Shown here: positions 28,067 to 35,925 of the stretch, one piece after another
Numbering within the stretch: position 1 is the stretch's first letter
How the letters are laid out: the number at the start of each line of letters is the position of its first letter
DNA from: Actinomycetales bacterium
Lineage (GTDB): Bacteria > Actinomycetota > Actinomycetes > S36-B12 > UBA5976
DNA: 64,000 bases
Direction of reading: 5' to 3'
NCBI GenBank assembly: GCA_027484085.1
Contig: JAIXQF010000004.1
Span: 258,162 to 322,161 of the forward strand
The notes under the pieces: model-generated
Databases searched by the model: none
Seen by the model: the letters and a program-made list of their open reading frames with translations, nothing else
What the model was told of the DNA's origin: nothing
Position numbers and translations under genes: made by a program

Positions 28067-29119
28067 GTGCTGGAAGCAATTCTTTTAGTTGGTGGGCAAG
28101 GCACTCGCCTGCGCCCTCTAACCATTTCCACGCCAAAACCAATGCTGCCGGTTGCAGGTTTTGCCTGCACTGAACACCAGATAGCTCTTGCTCGAGCCGC
28201 TGGTGTTGAGCGGATTATCCTGGGCACTTCTTACCGCGCCGAAGTTTTTGAAGAGCATTTCGGTCATGGCGAAAACTACGGCGTTGAATTGGTTTACGCA
28301 GTTGAGGATGAACCATTAGGCACTGGTGGCGCAATTAGAAATGCCGCTGCGCATTTAACTTGTGGTCCAAATGATCCAGTAATCATTTTTAATGGTGATG
28401 TTTTGACTGGACTAGATATCTCAGGTTTAGTCCAAAAGTGGCGTGAGGCAAATGCGGATGTTGCGTTGTATCTAACCCGCGTGGAAGATCCACGGCCGTA
28501 CGGTTTAGTGCCAACTGATGCCGATGGTCGCGTACATGAATTCCGTGAAAAGCCGACAACTCCCGAGGAGATAGTCACAGATCAAATCAATGCCGGTTGC
28601 TACATTTTCAAACGCTCAATCATCGATTCGATTCCAAGTGATCGACCGGTTTCGGTGGAACGCGAAACTTTCCCAGAGTTGTTGGCAGCAGATCGAATTG
28701 TGATTGGTGTTGTAGACGAAGGGTATTGGTTAGACCTTGGAACCCCGCTGGCCTTTGCGAAAGGATCTGCAGATTTAGTCCGAGGTATTGCACCATCTCC
28801 GCTACTTGTTGGTCGAACCGGCGAAGCGCTAATCGAGACATCTGCAAAAGTTGACCCGAGCGCATTGATTACCGGCGGTACTTACGTTGGTCATGGTGCG
28901 GTAATCGGCGCGGGTGCTGTTGTTACTGGCAGCGTGATTTTCGCCAATGTTGAAGTTGGATCGGATTCACACGTTTCGAATTCAATAGTTAGTACAGCTG
29001 CTCAAATCGGTAGCCGATGCCAAATCGTTGACACGGTAATCGCCGAGCGAGCGGTAATAGCAAGCGACAAAGCATTAGAGCCGGGAAGTTTAGTTTTCCC
29101 TGACGAAAAAGTTAACTAA
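28067..29119 (+). CDS. manC: Mannose-1-phosphate guanylyltransferase-like nucleotidyltransferase
   Basis: A 350-residue sugar nucleotidyltransferase. The N-terminal domain has LLVGGQGTRLRPLTISTPKPML (nucleotide loop and Lys, quoted in part) and FNGDVLTGLD (metal Asp). FREKPTTPEE and NAGCYIF are the sugar-binding segments. The C-terminus is a left-handed beta-helix with hexapeptide repeats (about 255-345). With manB and the PGI-PMI it would make GDP-mannose; other NDP-sugars remain possible. GTG start; the stop overlaps the convergent PAC2 gene by 4 bases. Confidence 0.85.
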   Translation: MLEAILLVGGQGTRLRPLTISTPKPMLPVAGFACTEHQIALARAAGVERIILGTSYRAEVFEEHFGHGENYGVELVYAVEDEPLGTGGAIRNAAAHLTCGPNDPVIIFNGDVLTGLDISGLVQKWREANADVALYLTRVEDPRPYGLVPTDADGRVHEFREKPTTPEEIVTDQINAGCYIFKRSIIDSIPSDRPVSVERETFPELLAADRIVIGVVDEGYWLDLGTPLAFAKGSADLVRGIAPSPLLVGRTGEALIETSAKVDPSALITGGTYVGHGAVIGAGAVVTGSVIFANVEVGSDSHVSNSIVSTAAQIGSRCQIVDTVIAERAVIASDKALEPGSLVFPDEKVN

Positions 29120-30045
29120 CTTTCCGTCTCGCCTTTTTCGTCCATCTCAGCTAAGTATTGTTCAAAACTTGCAGCCAATTCGTCGCCGCTGACCATGCTG
29201 CCATCGGAACCTGCAGTCAACTCGCGACGAGTTTCCATCATTGAGTCATGCTGCTGCTCGAGCGATGCAACTACTTCACGGTTCTCATCAATCGACAAAA
29301 TCTGCTTATCGATGTCAGCATCCATTTCGGCTGCTGCAGTGCGGAGGGTGTCACGTGGCAAAACTAGTCCAGTACTTAACGCCAACTGATCGAGAAGTGC
29401 AAGTGCAGCCTTTGGATAGTCACCGCCCGCTAGGTAATGCGGAACGTGAGCCGCGTATCCCATTGCCGGCAATTTTGCTTTCGTTGCCTCAAGTTCAATT
29501 AGTGCTGGCAAGCTGCCAGGAATTTCTACCTGGCCCACCCATGGCTGGTGAATTCCGATTAGCTCTGGATCTGAAGAGTGCGCAGTAATTTCAACTGGAC
29601 GAGTATGTGGAGCTGGCCACGGAATTGCATGCATTCCAACAGTTAGCCGAACTCCATACTCACGAATTAATTCGATGACACTGCGAACAACGCTCTGCCA
29701 TCCAAGATCTGGTTCCACTCCATGAAGTAATAGGAAGGTCTGGCCTTCGCCATCGGTAACTTCGGAAAGTGTGATGTGCGGGAGTTCCATCGATTCGTAG
29801 TGATCAGAATCAAAAATTGTTTTAGGTCGACGGCCACGGTAATCGTAAAGTGAGTCGATGTGGAAGTAAGCAACTGGGCGGTTCTTCATTGTGTCCAAGA
29901 TGTGTGCCACCGCAAGACGGCCACCACCACCGGCGTCCATAAACCCGGTAAGCCCATGAATTAAGACGATCCCAGATTCCACGCCACCATCAAGTTGGTC
30001 AGCAGGCGGCACGACAACTGTGTAGAGGTCGCGAGCTGGATACAT
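29116..30045 (-). CDS. PAC2 (proteasome assembly chaperone-like) family protein
   Basis: About 309 residues of the PAC2 family: IVLIHGLTGFMDAGGGGRLAV near the N-terminus, AYFHIDSLYDYRGRRP and LLLHGVEPDLGW follow. Actinobacterial members are frequent but their role is unsettled; no proteasome gene is visible in this window. The frame is open from 30090, but ATG 30045 has AGGAG 5 bases upstream and begins with the conserved MYPARDLYTV, so I use it. The C-terminal 70 residues are charged and helical (LEQQHDSMMETRREL), a likely coiled coil. Confidence 0.82.
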   Translation of the reverse strand: MYPARDLYTVVVPPADQLDGGVESGIVLIHGLTGFMDAGGGGRLAVAHILDTMKNRPVAYFHIDSLYDYRGRRPKTIFDSDHYESMELPHITLSEVTDGEGQTFLLLHGVEPDLGWQSVVRSVIELIREYGVRLTVGMHAIPWPAPHTRPVEITAHSSDPELIGIHQPWVGQVEIPGSLPALIELEATKAKLPAMGYAAHVPHYLAGGDYPKAALALLDQLALSTGLVLPRDTLRTAAAEMDADIDKQILSIDENREVVASLEQQHDSMMETRRELTAGSDGSMVSGDELAASFEQYLAEMDEKGETES

Positions 30046-30203
30046 TTTTACTCCTGTTTGAACAAGTCTTACCTTTCTATTGTCGCTCATATCAGTGCCA
30101 TTTTCATTCCAAGATCACCAAGGGCGTAACCCGGTCCAGAAACTCGAGTTCTTTCAAGGCGGGAGAATCCGCTAAGATCGGGGAATTGCCGAAAGGCAAG
30201 GTA

Positions 30204-30276
<73 letters not shown>

Positions 30277-30293
30277 CTTGCAATAATTGCCAG

Positions 30294-31091
30294 CTAGCGA
30301 TTTGTGCGCTGTTCGCTAATTGAATTTCCACCATCAATAACAATGACCTGACCGGTTATGTAACTGGCTTCACGACTAGCTAAGAATCCAACGACGGCAG
30401 CAACTTCGGCTGGCGTTGCGGAACGCCCCATCGGAGTGCTGCCTCCTTCATGACCTTCGCTAACACTTTGGGAAGCAGTTTGGATCCAGCCTGGTGCAAC
30501 GGCGTTTGCAGTCACTCCATGCTTTGCTTCATCCACTGCAAGTGACTTAGTCAGGCCAACCATGCCAGCTTTTGTCGCCCCATATGCAACATCATTTCGA
30601 ATTGCCATCACCGGTCCAGTCAGGCTCGACATCATGATGACTCGACCTGCGCTTGATTCTCGTAAGTGCGGAAGCGACAGCTTGGTTATGTAAAACGCTG
30701 AGTTAAGGTTTCGGGCAACTGAATTGTGCCAACCCTCAACGCTTATCGATGCACCATCACCGGCTTCACCGACTTCTTGCATTGGCGCATTGACACTGGT
30801 CATTCCGGCATTGTTAACCACGATGTCTAGTCCACCCAAAAAATCCAAAGCATTTGAAACCACGGTCTCGGCTGCAGCAAATTCAGTTAAGTCAGCGACA
30901 CAACCCGCAACGTTGAAATCTTGGGATTGCAACTCGGCAACTCGATCATGAAGACGGTTGCTGGCACCAGTTAGGTAAACGGATGCACCCATTTCGCACA
31001 GCAACTTTGCACTGGCAAAACCAATGCCCGTTGGCGAGCCGGCGCCCGTGATTAGAGCCTTAGATTCAGAAAGGTTAAATGGAGGTGTCAT
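30294..31091 (-). CDS. SDR family NAD(P)-dependent oxidoreductase (FabG-like)
   Basis: A 265-residue classical short-chain dehydrogenase. The cofactor loop is TGAGSPTGIGFASA (residues 15-28); VVNNAG follows; the catalytic Ser is in MMSSLTG and the Tyr/Lys pair in YGATKAGMVG; the C-terminus has YITGQVIVIDGG. It resembles 3-oxoacyl-ACP reductases, but isolated FabG-like enzymes act on many alcohols, so no substrate is assigned. The gene is monocistronic, running toward tRNA-Lys. Confidence 0.85.
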   Translation of the reverse strand: MTPPFNLSESKALITGAGSPTGIGFASAKLLCEMGASVYLTGASNRLHDRVAELQSQDFNVAGCVADLTEFAAAETVVSNALDFLGGLDIVVNNAGMTSVNAPMQEVGEAGDGASISVEGWHNSVARNLNSAFYITKLSLPHLRESSAGRVIMMSSLTGPVMAIRNDVAYGATKAGMVGLTKSLAVDEAKHGVTANAVAPGWIQTASQSVSEGHEGGSTPMGRSATPAEVAAVVGFLASREASYITGQVIVIDGGNSISEQRTNR

Positions 31092-31174
31092 GGCACCATC
31101 GTGCCAGTGAATGGCTTGAGATGAGCACGGAATTCAAAGTGGATTTAGCTGAAATGTGATTAAGCACCTATCCA

Positions 31175-31196
31175 CCTGGTGTTGATCAGCACCAGG
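31175..31196. promoter_or_regulatory. 22-bp palindrome upstream of the malic enzyme gene
   Basis: CCTGGTG (31175-31181) and CACCAGG (31190-31196) are exact inverted repeats around TTGATCAG, whose core TGATCA is itself palindromic, so 20 of 22 bases are symmetric. It ends 37 bases before the malic enzyme ATG. The symmetry and size are those of a dimeric repressor operator; the regulator is unknown. Confidence 0.5.
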
Positions 31197-31233
31197 CAAT
31201 GGGACAATAGAGGCTTACCAAGGAGAATTCTTA

Positions 31234-32619
31234 ATGGCTAACAACAGTCCGGGTTATGCAATTACATTGCGTGTTGAGCTATCGCCCGAATCGTCATCTA
31301 CCGCAAGCTTGGCCCAAGCAGTTATTGATACAGGTGCTGCACTGACCGCACTCGATGTTGTTGAATCAAGTCACGAACGAATGGTCGTAGACGTCACTTG
31401 CGACACTTCCGACCCGGATCATGCTGATCGCGTAACTGCGGCAATTGCGTCCATCCCAGGAGCACAAGTTCGCAAAGTTAGCGATCGAACCTTCTTGCTT
31501 CACCTCGGTGGAAAGTTAGAAGTTAAACCAAAAGTTCCACTACGTACCCGCGACGACCTTTCTCGTGCTTACACCCCAGGTGTAGCTCGAATCTGTATGG
31601 CAATCCATGAAGAACCGAAAGATGCTCGCCGATTAACCATTAAGCGCAATACTGTTGCTGTTGTAACGGATGGCTCTGCAGTCTTGGGTCTTGGAAACAT
31701 CGGCCCGGCTGCAGCTTTGCCAGTCATGGAAGGTAAAGCTGCCTTGTTCAAGCAGTTTGCTGACGTTGATGCTTGGCCAGTTTGCCTTGACACCCAAGAT
31801 GTTGATGAGATCGTTCGCACCGTTCAGATTTTGGCGCCGGTTTATGGTGGCATCAACCTTGAAGATATCTCCGCACCAAGATGTTTTGAAATCGAAGCAC
31901 GCTTGCGCGAACTGCTAGATATTCCGGTGTTCCATGACGATCAGCACGGCACTGCAATTGTTGTACTTGCAGCCCTTACAAATGCATTAAAGATCGTGAA
32001 GAAGAATCCAACAGATTTGAAGATCGTAATGAGTGGTGCTGGCGCGGCTGGTACCGCAGTTGCGCAGTTACTTTACGAAGCTGGCATGAAAAACATCACG
32101 GCTTACGACATGGAAGGTGCGATCTATAAAGATCGCCCGAACAGTGAATCAACCAGTGAATGGATGCTGGCTAATACCAACAAAGCTGGAGTAACTGGAA
32201 CCCTGAGCGACGGTATTGCTGGTGCAGACGTGTTTATCGGAGTGAGTGCTCCAAATATCTTGACTGAAGCGGATGTTGCTTCAATGGCCCCTGATTCAAT
32301 TGTGTTTGCAATGGCTAATCCTGATCCTGAAATTGATCCCGTGATTGCTGCCAAGCACGCGAAAATTGTGGCAACTGGTCGCAGTGATTATCCAAACCAG
32401 ATCAATAACGTCTTGGCGTTCCCAGGAATTTTCCGCGGCCTGCTGGACGCTGCCTCCTCCAAAATCACGACCGAGACATTATTGGCGGCAGCAAACGCAA
32501 TCGCTGGTTGTGTTTCGCCTGGACAGTTAAATGCCAGCTACATTGTGCCAAGTGTGTTTGATCCAAATGTTGCCAAATCCGTCGCGAAAGCCGTTGAAGA
32601 CGTGGCCCGACGCGCCTAG
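31234..32619 (+). CDS. NAD(P)-dependent malic enzyme with N-terminal ACT domain
   Basis: A 461-residue enzyme decarboxylating malate to pyruvate. An ACT-like domain spans about residues 6-85 ([27 protein letters not shown]), typical for one actinobacterial type and suggestive of amino-acid or ligand control. The catalytic part has [14 protein letters not shown] (Tyr), [25 protein letters not shown] and [16 protein letters not shown] (metal Asp pair). The dinucleotide loop is [16 protein letters not shown] versus NADP preference cannot be read with confidence. AAGGAG precedes the ATG. Confidence 0.9.
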   Translation: MANNSPGYAITLRVELSPESSSTASLAQAVIDTGAALTALDVVESSHERMVVDVTCDTSDPDHADRVTAAIASIPGAQVRKVSDRTFLLHLGGKLEVKPKVPLRTRDDLSRAYTPGVARICMAIHEEPKDARRLTIKRNTVAVVTDGSAVLGLGNIGPAAALPVMEGKAALFKQFADVDAWPVCLDTQDVDEIVRTVQILAPVYGGINLEDISAPRCFEIEARLRELLDIPVFHDDQHGTAIVVLAALTNALKIVKKNPTDLKIVMSGAGAAGTAVAQLLYEAGMKNITAYDMEGAIYKDRPNSESTSEWMLANTNKAGVTGTLSDGIAGADVFIGVSAPNILTEADVASMAPDSIVFAMANPDPEIDPVIAAKHAKIVATGRSDYPNQINNVLAFPGIFRGLLDAASSKITTETLLAAANAIAGCVSPGQLNASYIVPSVFDPNVAKSVAKAVEDVARRA

Positions 32620-32620
32620 T

Positions 32621-32670
32621 TTGACTTTCACCTTGGTTGAAAGTTAAACTAAAGTAGTTCAACTTTCAAC
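32621..32670 (+). promoter_or_regulatory. yceI promoter with a 35-bp inverted repeat operator
   Basis: TTGACT (32621-32626) and TAAACT (32645-32650) form a sigma70-like promoter with an 18-base spacer, starting 2 bases after the malic enzyme stop. An inverted repeat overlays the -10 and start site: GTTGAAAGTTAAACT (32636-32650) against AGTTCAACTTTCAAC (32656-32670), 14 of 15 complementary. GTTGAAAGTT-type arms resemble sites used by MarR-type repressors, but no regulator is adjacent. Confidence 0.55.
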
Positions 32671-32685
32671 TATTAAGGAGTCGTC

Positions 32686-33225
32686 ATGGCTGATCTTTCT
32701 TCAATCACGGGAACCTGGGTTATTGACCCTTCTCACTCACGTTTGGGTTTTGAAACCCGTCACGCAGTAATCACAAAAGTTCGCGGACACTTTGCAGATT
32801 TCGAAGGCACCATCGTTGTTGGCGCAGATGCTGCATCATCCTCCGCAAAGGTAACTGCAAAGCTAGATTCAATCGATACCGGCTCAGCCGATCGCGATGG
32901 TCACTTAAAGAGTGCTGACTTCTTCGATACGGAAAACACAAACGAACTTGTTTTTGAATCAACTGCAATCAAGGCAACTGGCGACACTTTTGTAGTCACC
33001 GGCAACCTAACAATCAAGGGTGTAACTAACAGCATCGACATCGCTGTTGAACCAACCGGAACTGCAACAGATCCATTTGGTAACGCACGCGCAGGCTTTG
33101 AAGGAACTGGCGAACTAAGCCGGAAAGATTTCGGTCTAACTTGGAACGTAGCCCTAGAAACAGGTGGCTTCCTAGTCAGCGACAACATCAAGTTGCAGCT
33201 AGATATCTCAGCTATCAAGCAGTAA
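32686..33225 (+). CDS. YceI family protein
   Basis: A 179-residue YceI-family lipocalin-like beta-barrel, which binds a polyprenyl-like lipid in characterised members. GTWVIDPSHSRLGFETRHAVITKVRG opens the fold (residues 7-32, quoted here in part of the conserved region), followed by SADRDGHLKSADFFDTE and GNLTIKGVTNSID. There is no signal peptide, so it should be cytoplasmic, unlike the periplasmic E. coli YceI. AAGGAG precedes the ATG. A terminator follows at 33256. Confidence 0.9.
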   Translation: MADLSSITGTWVIDPSHSRLGFETRHAVITKVRGHFADFEGTIVVGADAASSSAKVTAKLDSIDTGSADRDGHLKSADFFDTENTNELVFESTAIKATGDTFVVTGNLTIKGVTNSIDIAVEPTGTATDPFGNARAGFEGTGELSRKDFGLTWNVALETGGFLVSDNIKLQLDISAIKQ

Positions 33226-33255
33226 TCAAGTTCTGAAACTTTCCCAGAAAAAACT

Positions 33256-33294
33256 AAAGAGGATCGATGCCTAGGCATCGGTCCTCTTTTGGTT
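33256..33294. terminator. Bidirectional rho-independent terminator
   Basis: AAAGAGGA (33256-33263) pairs with TCCTCTTT (33282-33289), extended through a G-T wobble by CGATGC/GCATCG, with a short loop. It has a T tract on the + side (TTTTGGTTT) and AAA on the other side. It sits between the convergent yceI and the 64-residue gene. Confidence 0.8.
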
Positions 33295-33306
33295 TGCGCA
33301 GATGAA

Positions 33307-33501
33307 TTAGAACGCGTCGCGCAAGCGCTCAATGACGCTCTTGCGAGTTACATTGTTCTTTTCCATATTGAACGAGCGCACGATGTAGTTCACATCAGCA
33401 TTTCGGTTCTCGCCAATGGCATTGTTAATTAGAACTGCATAGTTTGATTCCAATGCAGGGAATCCAACAACGGATTCGGTTTCATTCATTAGAACACTCA
33501 T
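33307..33501 (-). CDS. Small protein of unknown function
   Basis: A 64-residue protein I do not recognise. It has a mixed N-terminal half (VVGFPALESNYAVLINNAIGE) and a basic helical end (NVTRKSVIERLRDAF); no signal peptide, membrane segment or Cys motif. Evidence for coding: AGAGG lies 8 bases before the ATG, a terminator follows within 20 bases, and the gene has its own leader with a hairpin at 33516-33538. A second ATG four codons in (MNETESV) could also be used. It is divergent from moaC and may share the control region with the CRP-like sites. Confidence 0.6.
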   Translation of the reverse strand: MSVLMNETESVVGFPALESNYAVLINNAIGENRNADVNYIVRSFNMEKNNVTRKSVIERLRDAF

Positions 33502-33515
33502 GGTGTTTTCCTCTC

Positions 33516-33538
33516 AGATGTGGGGGTCTCCCACATCT
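33516..33538 (-). promoter_or_regulatory. Perfect 9-bp hairpin in the leader of the 64-residue gene
   Basis: AGATGTGGG (33516-33524) and CCCACATCT (33530-33538) pair exactly around a 5-base loop. On the minus strand this stem ends directly before GAGAGG, the ribosome site of the gene. No T tract follows, so it is unlikely to be a terminator; it could be an operator or a translation-control element. Confidence 0.5.
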
Positions 33539-33600
33539 CAATTGTCCCAGACGTCTATGAATGCCTCACGTCGAAAAGGTGTCCTAAGCCTTAATTCCAC

Positions 33601-33616
33601 TGTGAACCTTGCCACA
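33601..33616. promoter_or_regulatory. CRP/GlxR-like site 1 upstream of moaC
   Basis: TGTGA-ACCTTG-CCACA matches the CRP/GlxR consensus TGTGA-N6-TCACA at 9 of 10 defined bases. Its centre lies about 68 bases before the moaC start. No CRP-family gene is in this window, so binding is inference. Confidence 0.4.
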
Positions 33617-33639
33617 TTTCGTTGAATTCTCAACTAAAT

Positions 33640-33655
33640 CGTGACCCAGGCCACA
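33640..33655. promoter_or_regulatory. CRP/GlxR-like site 2 upstream of moaC
   Basis: CGTGA-CCCAGG-CCACA matches TGTGA-N6-TCACA at 8 of 10 bases. It lies 39 bases downstream of site 1 and ends 21 bases before the moaC ATG, where binding would be expected to repress moaC. Confidence 0.35.
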
Positions 33656-33676
33656 GTCCGCGTACGATTACCAGTT

Positions 33677-34153
33677 ATGAGCAACTCTGATTTAACGCAC
33701 ATCGATGCAGCCGGTAATGCCCACATGGTTGATGTTGCCGATCGCGAAGTGACAACCCGCACCGCCACAACAGTTGGTCGAGTGCTTTTGTCGAATGAAG
33801 TAGTGACACTGCTTCGCGATGGCACAGTTCCAAAAGGTGACGTTCTAGCTACTGCTCGAATTGCCGGCATTATGGCCACAAAGCGAACACCAGACTTGAT
33901 TCCACTTTGCCACCCAATTGCGGTTCACGGAGTTTCGGTAGAACTAGTCGTGGTTGATGCAGGTGTTGAAATTACCGCCACAGTAAAGACCGCCGATCGC
34001 ACTGGCGTTGAAATGGAAGCATTAACTGCAGTTGCAGTTGCCGGATTAACCGTAATCGACATGGTTAAAGCGATCGATCCAAGTGCCACGATCACAGATG
34101 TAAAAATGATCCACAAAGATGGTGGTCGTAATGGCGAATGGAATCGAAGTTAA
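33677..34153 (+). CDS. moaC: Cyclic pyranopterin monophosphate synthase MoaC
   Basis: A 158-residue enzyme of molybdenum cofactor synthesis, acting with MoaA to make cyclic pyranopterin monophosphate. HMVDVADREVTTRTATT, TPDLIPLCHPI and TGVEMEALTAVAVAGLTVIDM are family signatures with the active-site His and Glu, and the end MIHKDGGRNGEW carries the conserved Lys. I start at ATG 33677; the frame is open to 33641. The mog gene follows with the stop codon directly adjacent (ATG at 34154). MoaA is not in this window. Confidence 0.92.
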   Translation: MSNSDLTHIDAAGNAHMVDVADREVTTRTATTVGRVLLSNEVVTLLRDGTVPKGDVLATARIAGIMATKRTPDLIPLCHPIAVHGVSVELVVVDAGVEITATVKTADRTGVEMEALTAVAVAGLTVIDMVKAIDPSATITDVKMIHKDGGRNGEWNRS

Positions 34154-34651
34154 ATGACGATTCGTACTGCAGTTGTGATTACGGCAAGTAATCGAGCAAG
34201 TGCTGGAGTGTATGCGGACACGAGTGGTGAAATCTTGGCAACAGGATTAGCCAAACTTGGTTACGAACTTAAAGATCCAATTGTGATTCCAGACAACATC
34301 TCACAAATTCAGGCCGCCATTGAAACTTCACTTGCTCAGAATGTTGACCTGATTGTCACAACAGGTGGAACGGGAGTTTCACCTCATGATGTAACTCCAG
34401 AAGCAACTGCGCCGCTGATTAAGAAGTTACTTCCGGGAATCCCAGAAGCTTTTCGAGCACACTCACGAGAACGAGTTCCAACTACAGATTTGTCACGTGG
34501 CCTCGCTGGCGTAACTGGATCTTCACTAATCATTAATTTGCCTGGATCACCTGGTGGTGTGAAAGACGGACTAGTCATAATTGAGCGGCTAGCCGGACAC
34601 ATCCATGATCAGATTGCTGGCGTAGATCACACGCCTACGATTAAGGCATGA
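34154..34651 (+). CDS. mog: MogA/MoaB-family molybdopterin adenylyltransferase
   Basis: A 165-residue MoCF-biosynthesis domain protein, which adenylates molybdopterin before metal insertion. VVITASNRASAGVYADTSG at the N-terminus, VTTGGTGVSPHDVTPEA (the GGTG loop) and LPGSPGGVKDGL are the family motifs. It lies in the order moaC-mog and overlaps the DUF445 gene by 4 bases. MogA and MoaB cannot be distinguished by eye. Confidence 0.9.
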   Translation: MTIRTAVVITASNRASAGVYADTSGEILATGLAKLGYELKDPIVIPDNISQIQAAIETSLAQNVDLIVTTGGTGVSPHDVTPEATAPLIKKLLPGIPEAFRAHSRERVPTTDLSRGLAGVTGSSLIINLPGSPGGVKDGLVIIERLAGHIHDQIAGVDHTPTIKA

Positions 34652-35925
34652 GTCAACCACTTCGCATTACGACTCGAGCGAGTGACCGAGTTAAGCGCAA
34701 GCAATTGCGACGCATGAAGTCAGTTGCGACTGGACTTTTATTGTTGTCAGCCGTTGTTTACTTACTTGCCAAGCGGGCTGAAGCTGAAGGTGCAGCCGAA
34801 TGGGTTAGTTACGTTCGGGCCGCAGCAGAAGCGGGAATGATCGGTGGCCTGGCTGATTGGTTCGCGGTTACTGCACTGTTTCGCAGACCACTTGGATTAC
34901 CAATTCCGCACACCGCGATTATCCCGACTCGCAAAGATGCAATCGGTGCAAGCCTTGGTGAGTTTGTCGGCGATAACTTTTTGTCTGAAGAAGTAGTTCG
35001 CAACAAACTGCAGTCAGCAAATATTTCGCATCGTCTAGGCAGTTGGCTGAGTAATCCCGAGAATGCCAAGCAAATCACTGACGAACTCTCTGGCGTGGTT
35101 GCGTGGGCTACCTCGCTTGGAGATGACGAAGATATTGCTGAAGTAATTGAGGAGACTTTTCGTCGAACGGCAGAAAATTTTGATGTGGCGAAGCCACTTG
35201 GAATCTTCTTAGTTAAGGCCGTTGAAAATGACGCACATACGCCGATCGTCGACATGTTAGCCAAGGCAATTCAAGATTGGTTAGAAAATGATCCGGTGCG
35301 CGCAAAAGGCTGGATTGATAAGCAACTTCCAAAGTGGTTACCAGGGCTTGGGAAAGATAGAGCAGGCGAGTGGCTCTACGAACGTTTGGTTGAGTTAAGT
35401 AAAGAGGTTCAATCTGATTACGAACATCCGATTCGCAGATCTATCGAAAGATTGTTACATCGATTCGCAGATCAACTTCAATCTGATCCGGCAATTATTG
35501 ACCGAGTCAACCTAGCCAAGATGAAGCTGGTTGACCGCCCAGAAGTTCGCCACACGATCTCCGACATATGGATCTCCACCAAGAAAACTCTGCGCCAAGA
35601 GGCTGCAAATCCAGAAAGTGAATTGCGAAATCGTTTCACGGTCTTGATCTCTAACTTTGGAACTAAGGTTACGGCCGACCGAGATTTGCAGGTAACAATA
35701 AATACTGCAATTGAAAATGCAACTACTCATTTGGTCGATAGATATCGGGATGAAATTTCTGACGTAATTAGTGACACAGTTGCGCGGTGGGATGCCGGAG
35801 ATACAGCGAAGAAAATTGAACTTCAAGTTGGTAGAGATCTGCAGTTCATACGAGTCAATGGCACGATCGTTGGTGCCTTAGCAGGAATTGCCATCCACGC
35901 CATTGGTGAATTGGTTGTGCGCTAA
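34648..35925 (+). CDS. DUF445 domain-containing membrane protein
   Basis: A 425-residue protein with an N-terminal hydrophobic hairpin (about 28-46 and, less strongly, 60-85 containing GGLADWFAVTALFRRPLGLPIPHTAI) and a C-terminal membrane segment (about 398-425), with a long helical, charged region between. This is the DUF445/YjiN pattern. Function is unknown; the fold resembles membrane-tethered coiled coils. It overlaps mog by 4 bases, so it is cotranscribed with the cofactor genes, but a role there is not established. Confidence 0.88.
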   Translation: MSQPLRITTRASDRVKRKQLRRMKSVATGLLLLSAVVYLLAKRAEAEGAAEWVSYVRAAAEAGMIGGLADWFAVTALFRRPLGLPIPHTAIIPTRKDAIGASLGEFVGDNFLSEEVVRNKLQSANISHRLGSWLSNPENAKQITDELSGVVAWATSLGDDEDIAEVIEETFRRTAENFDVAKPLGIFLVKAVENDAHTPIVDMLAKAIQDWLENDPVRAKGWIDKQLPKWLPGLGKDRAGEWLYERLVELSKEVQSDYEHPIRRSIERLLHRFADQLQSDPAIIDRVNLAKMKLVDRPEVRHTISDIWISTKKTLRQEAANPESELRNRFTVLISNFGTKVTADRDLQVTINTAIENATTHLVDRYRDEISDVISDTVARWDAGDTAKKIELQVGRDLQFIRVNGTIVGALAGIAIHAIGELVVR

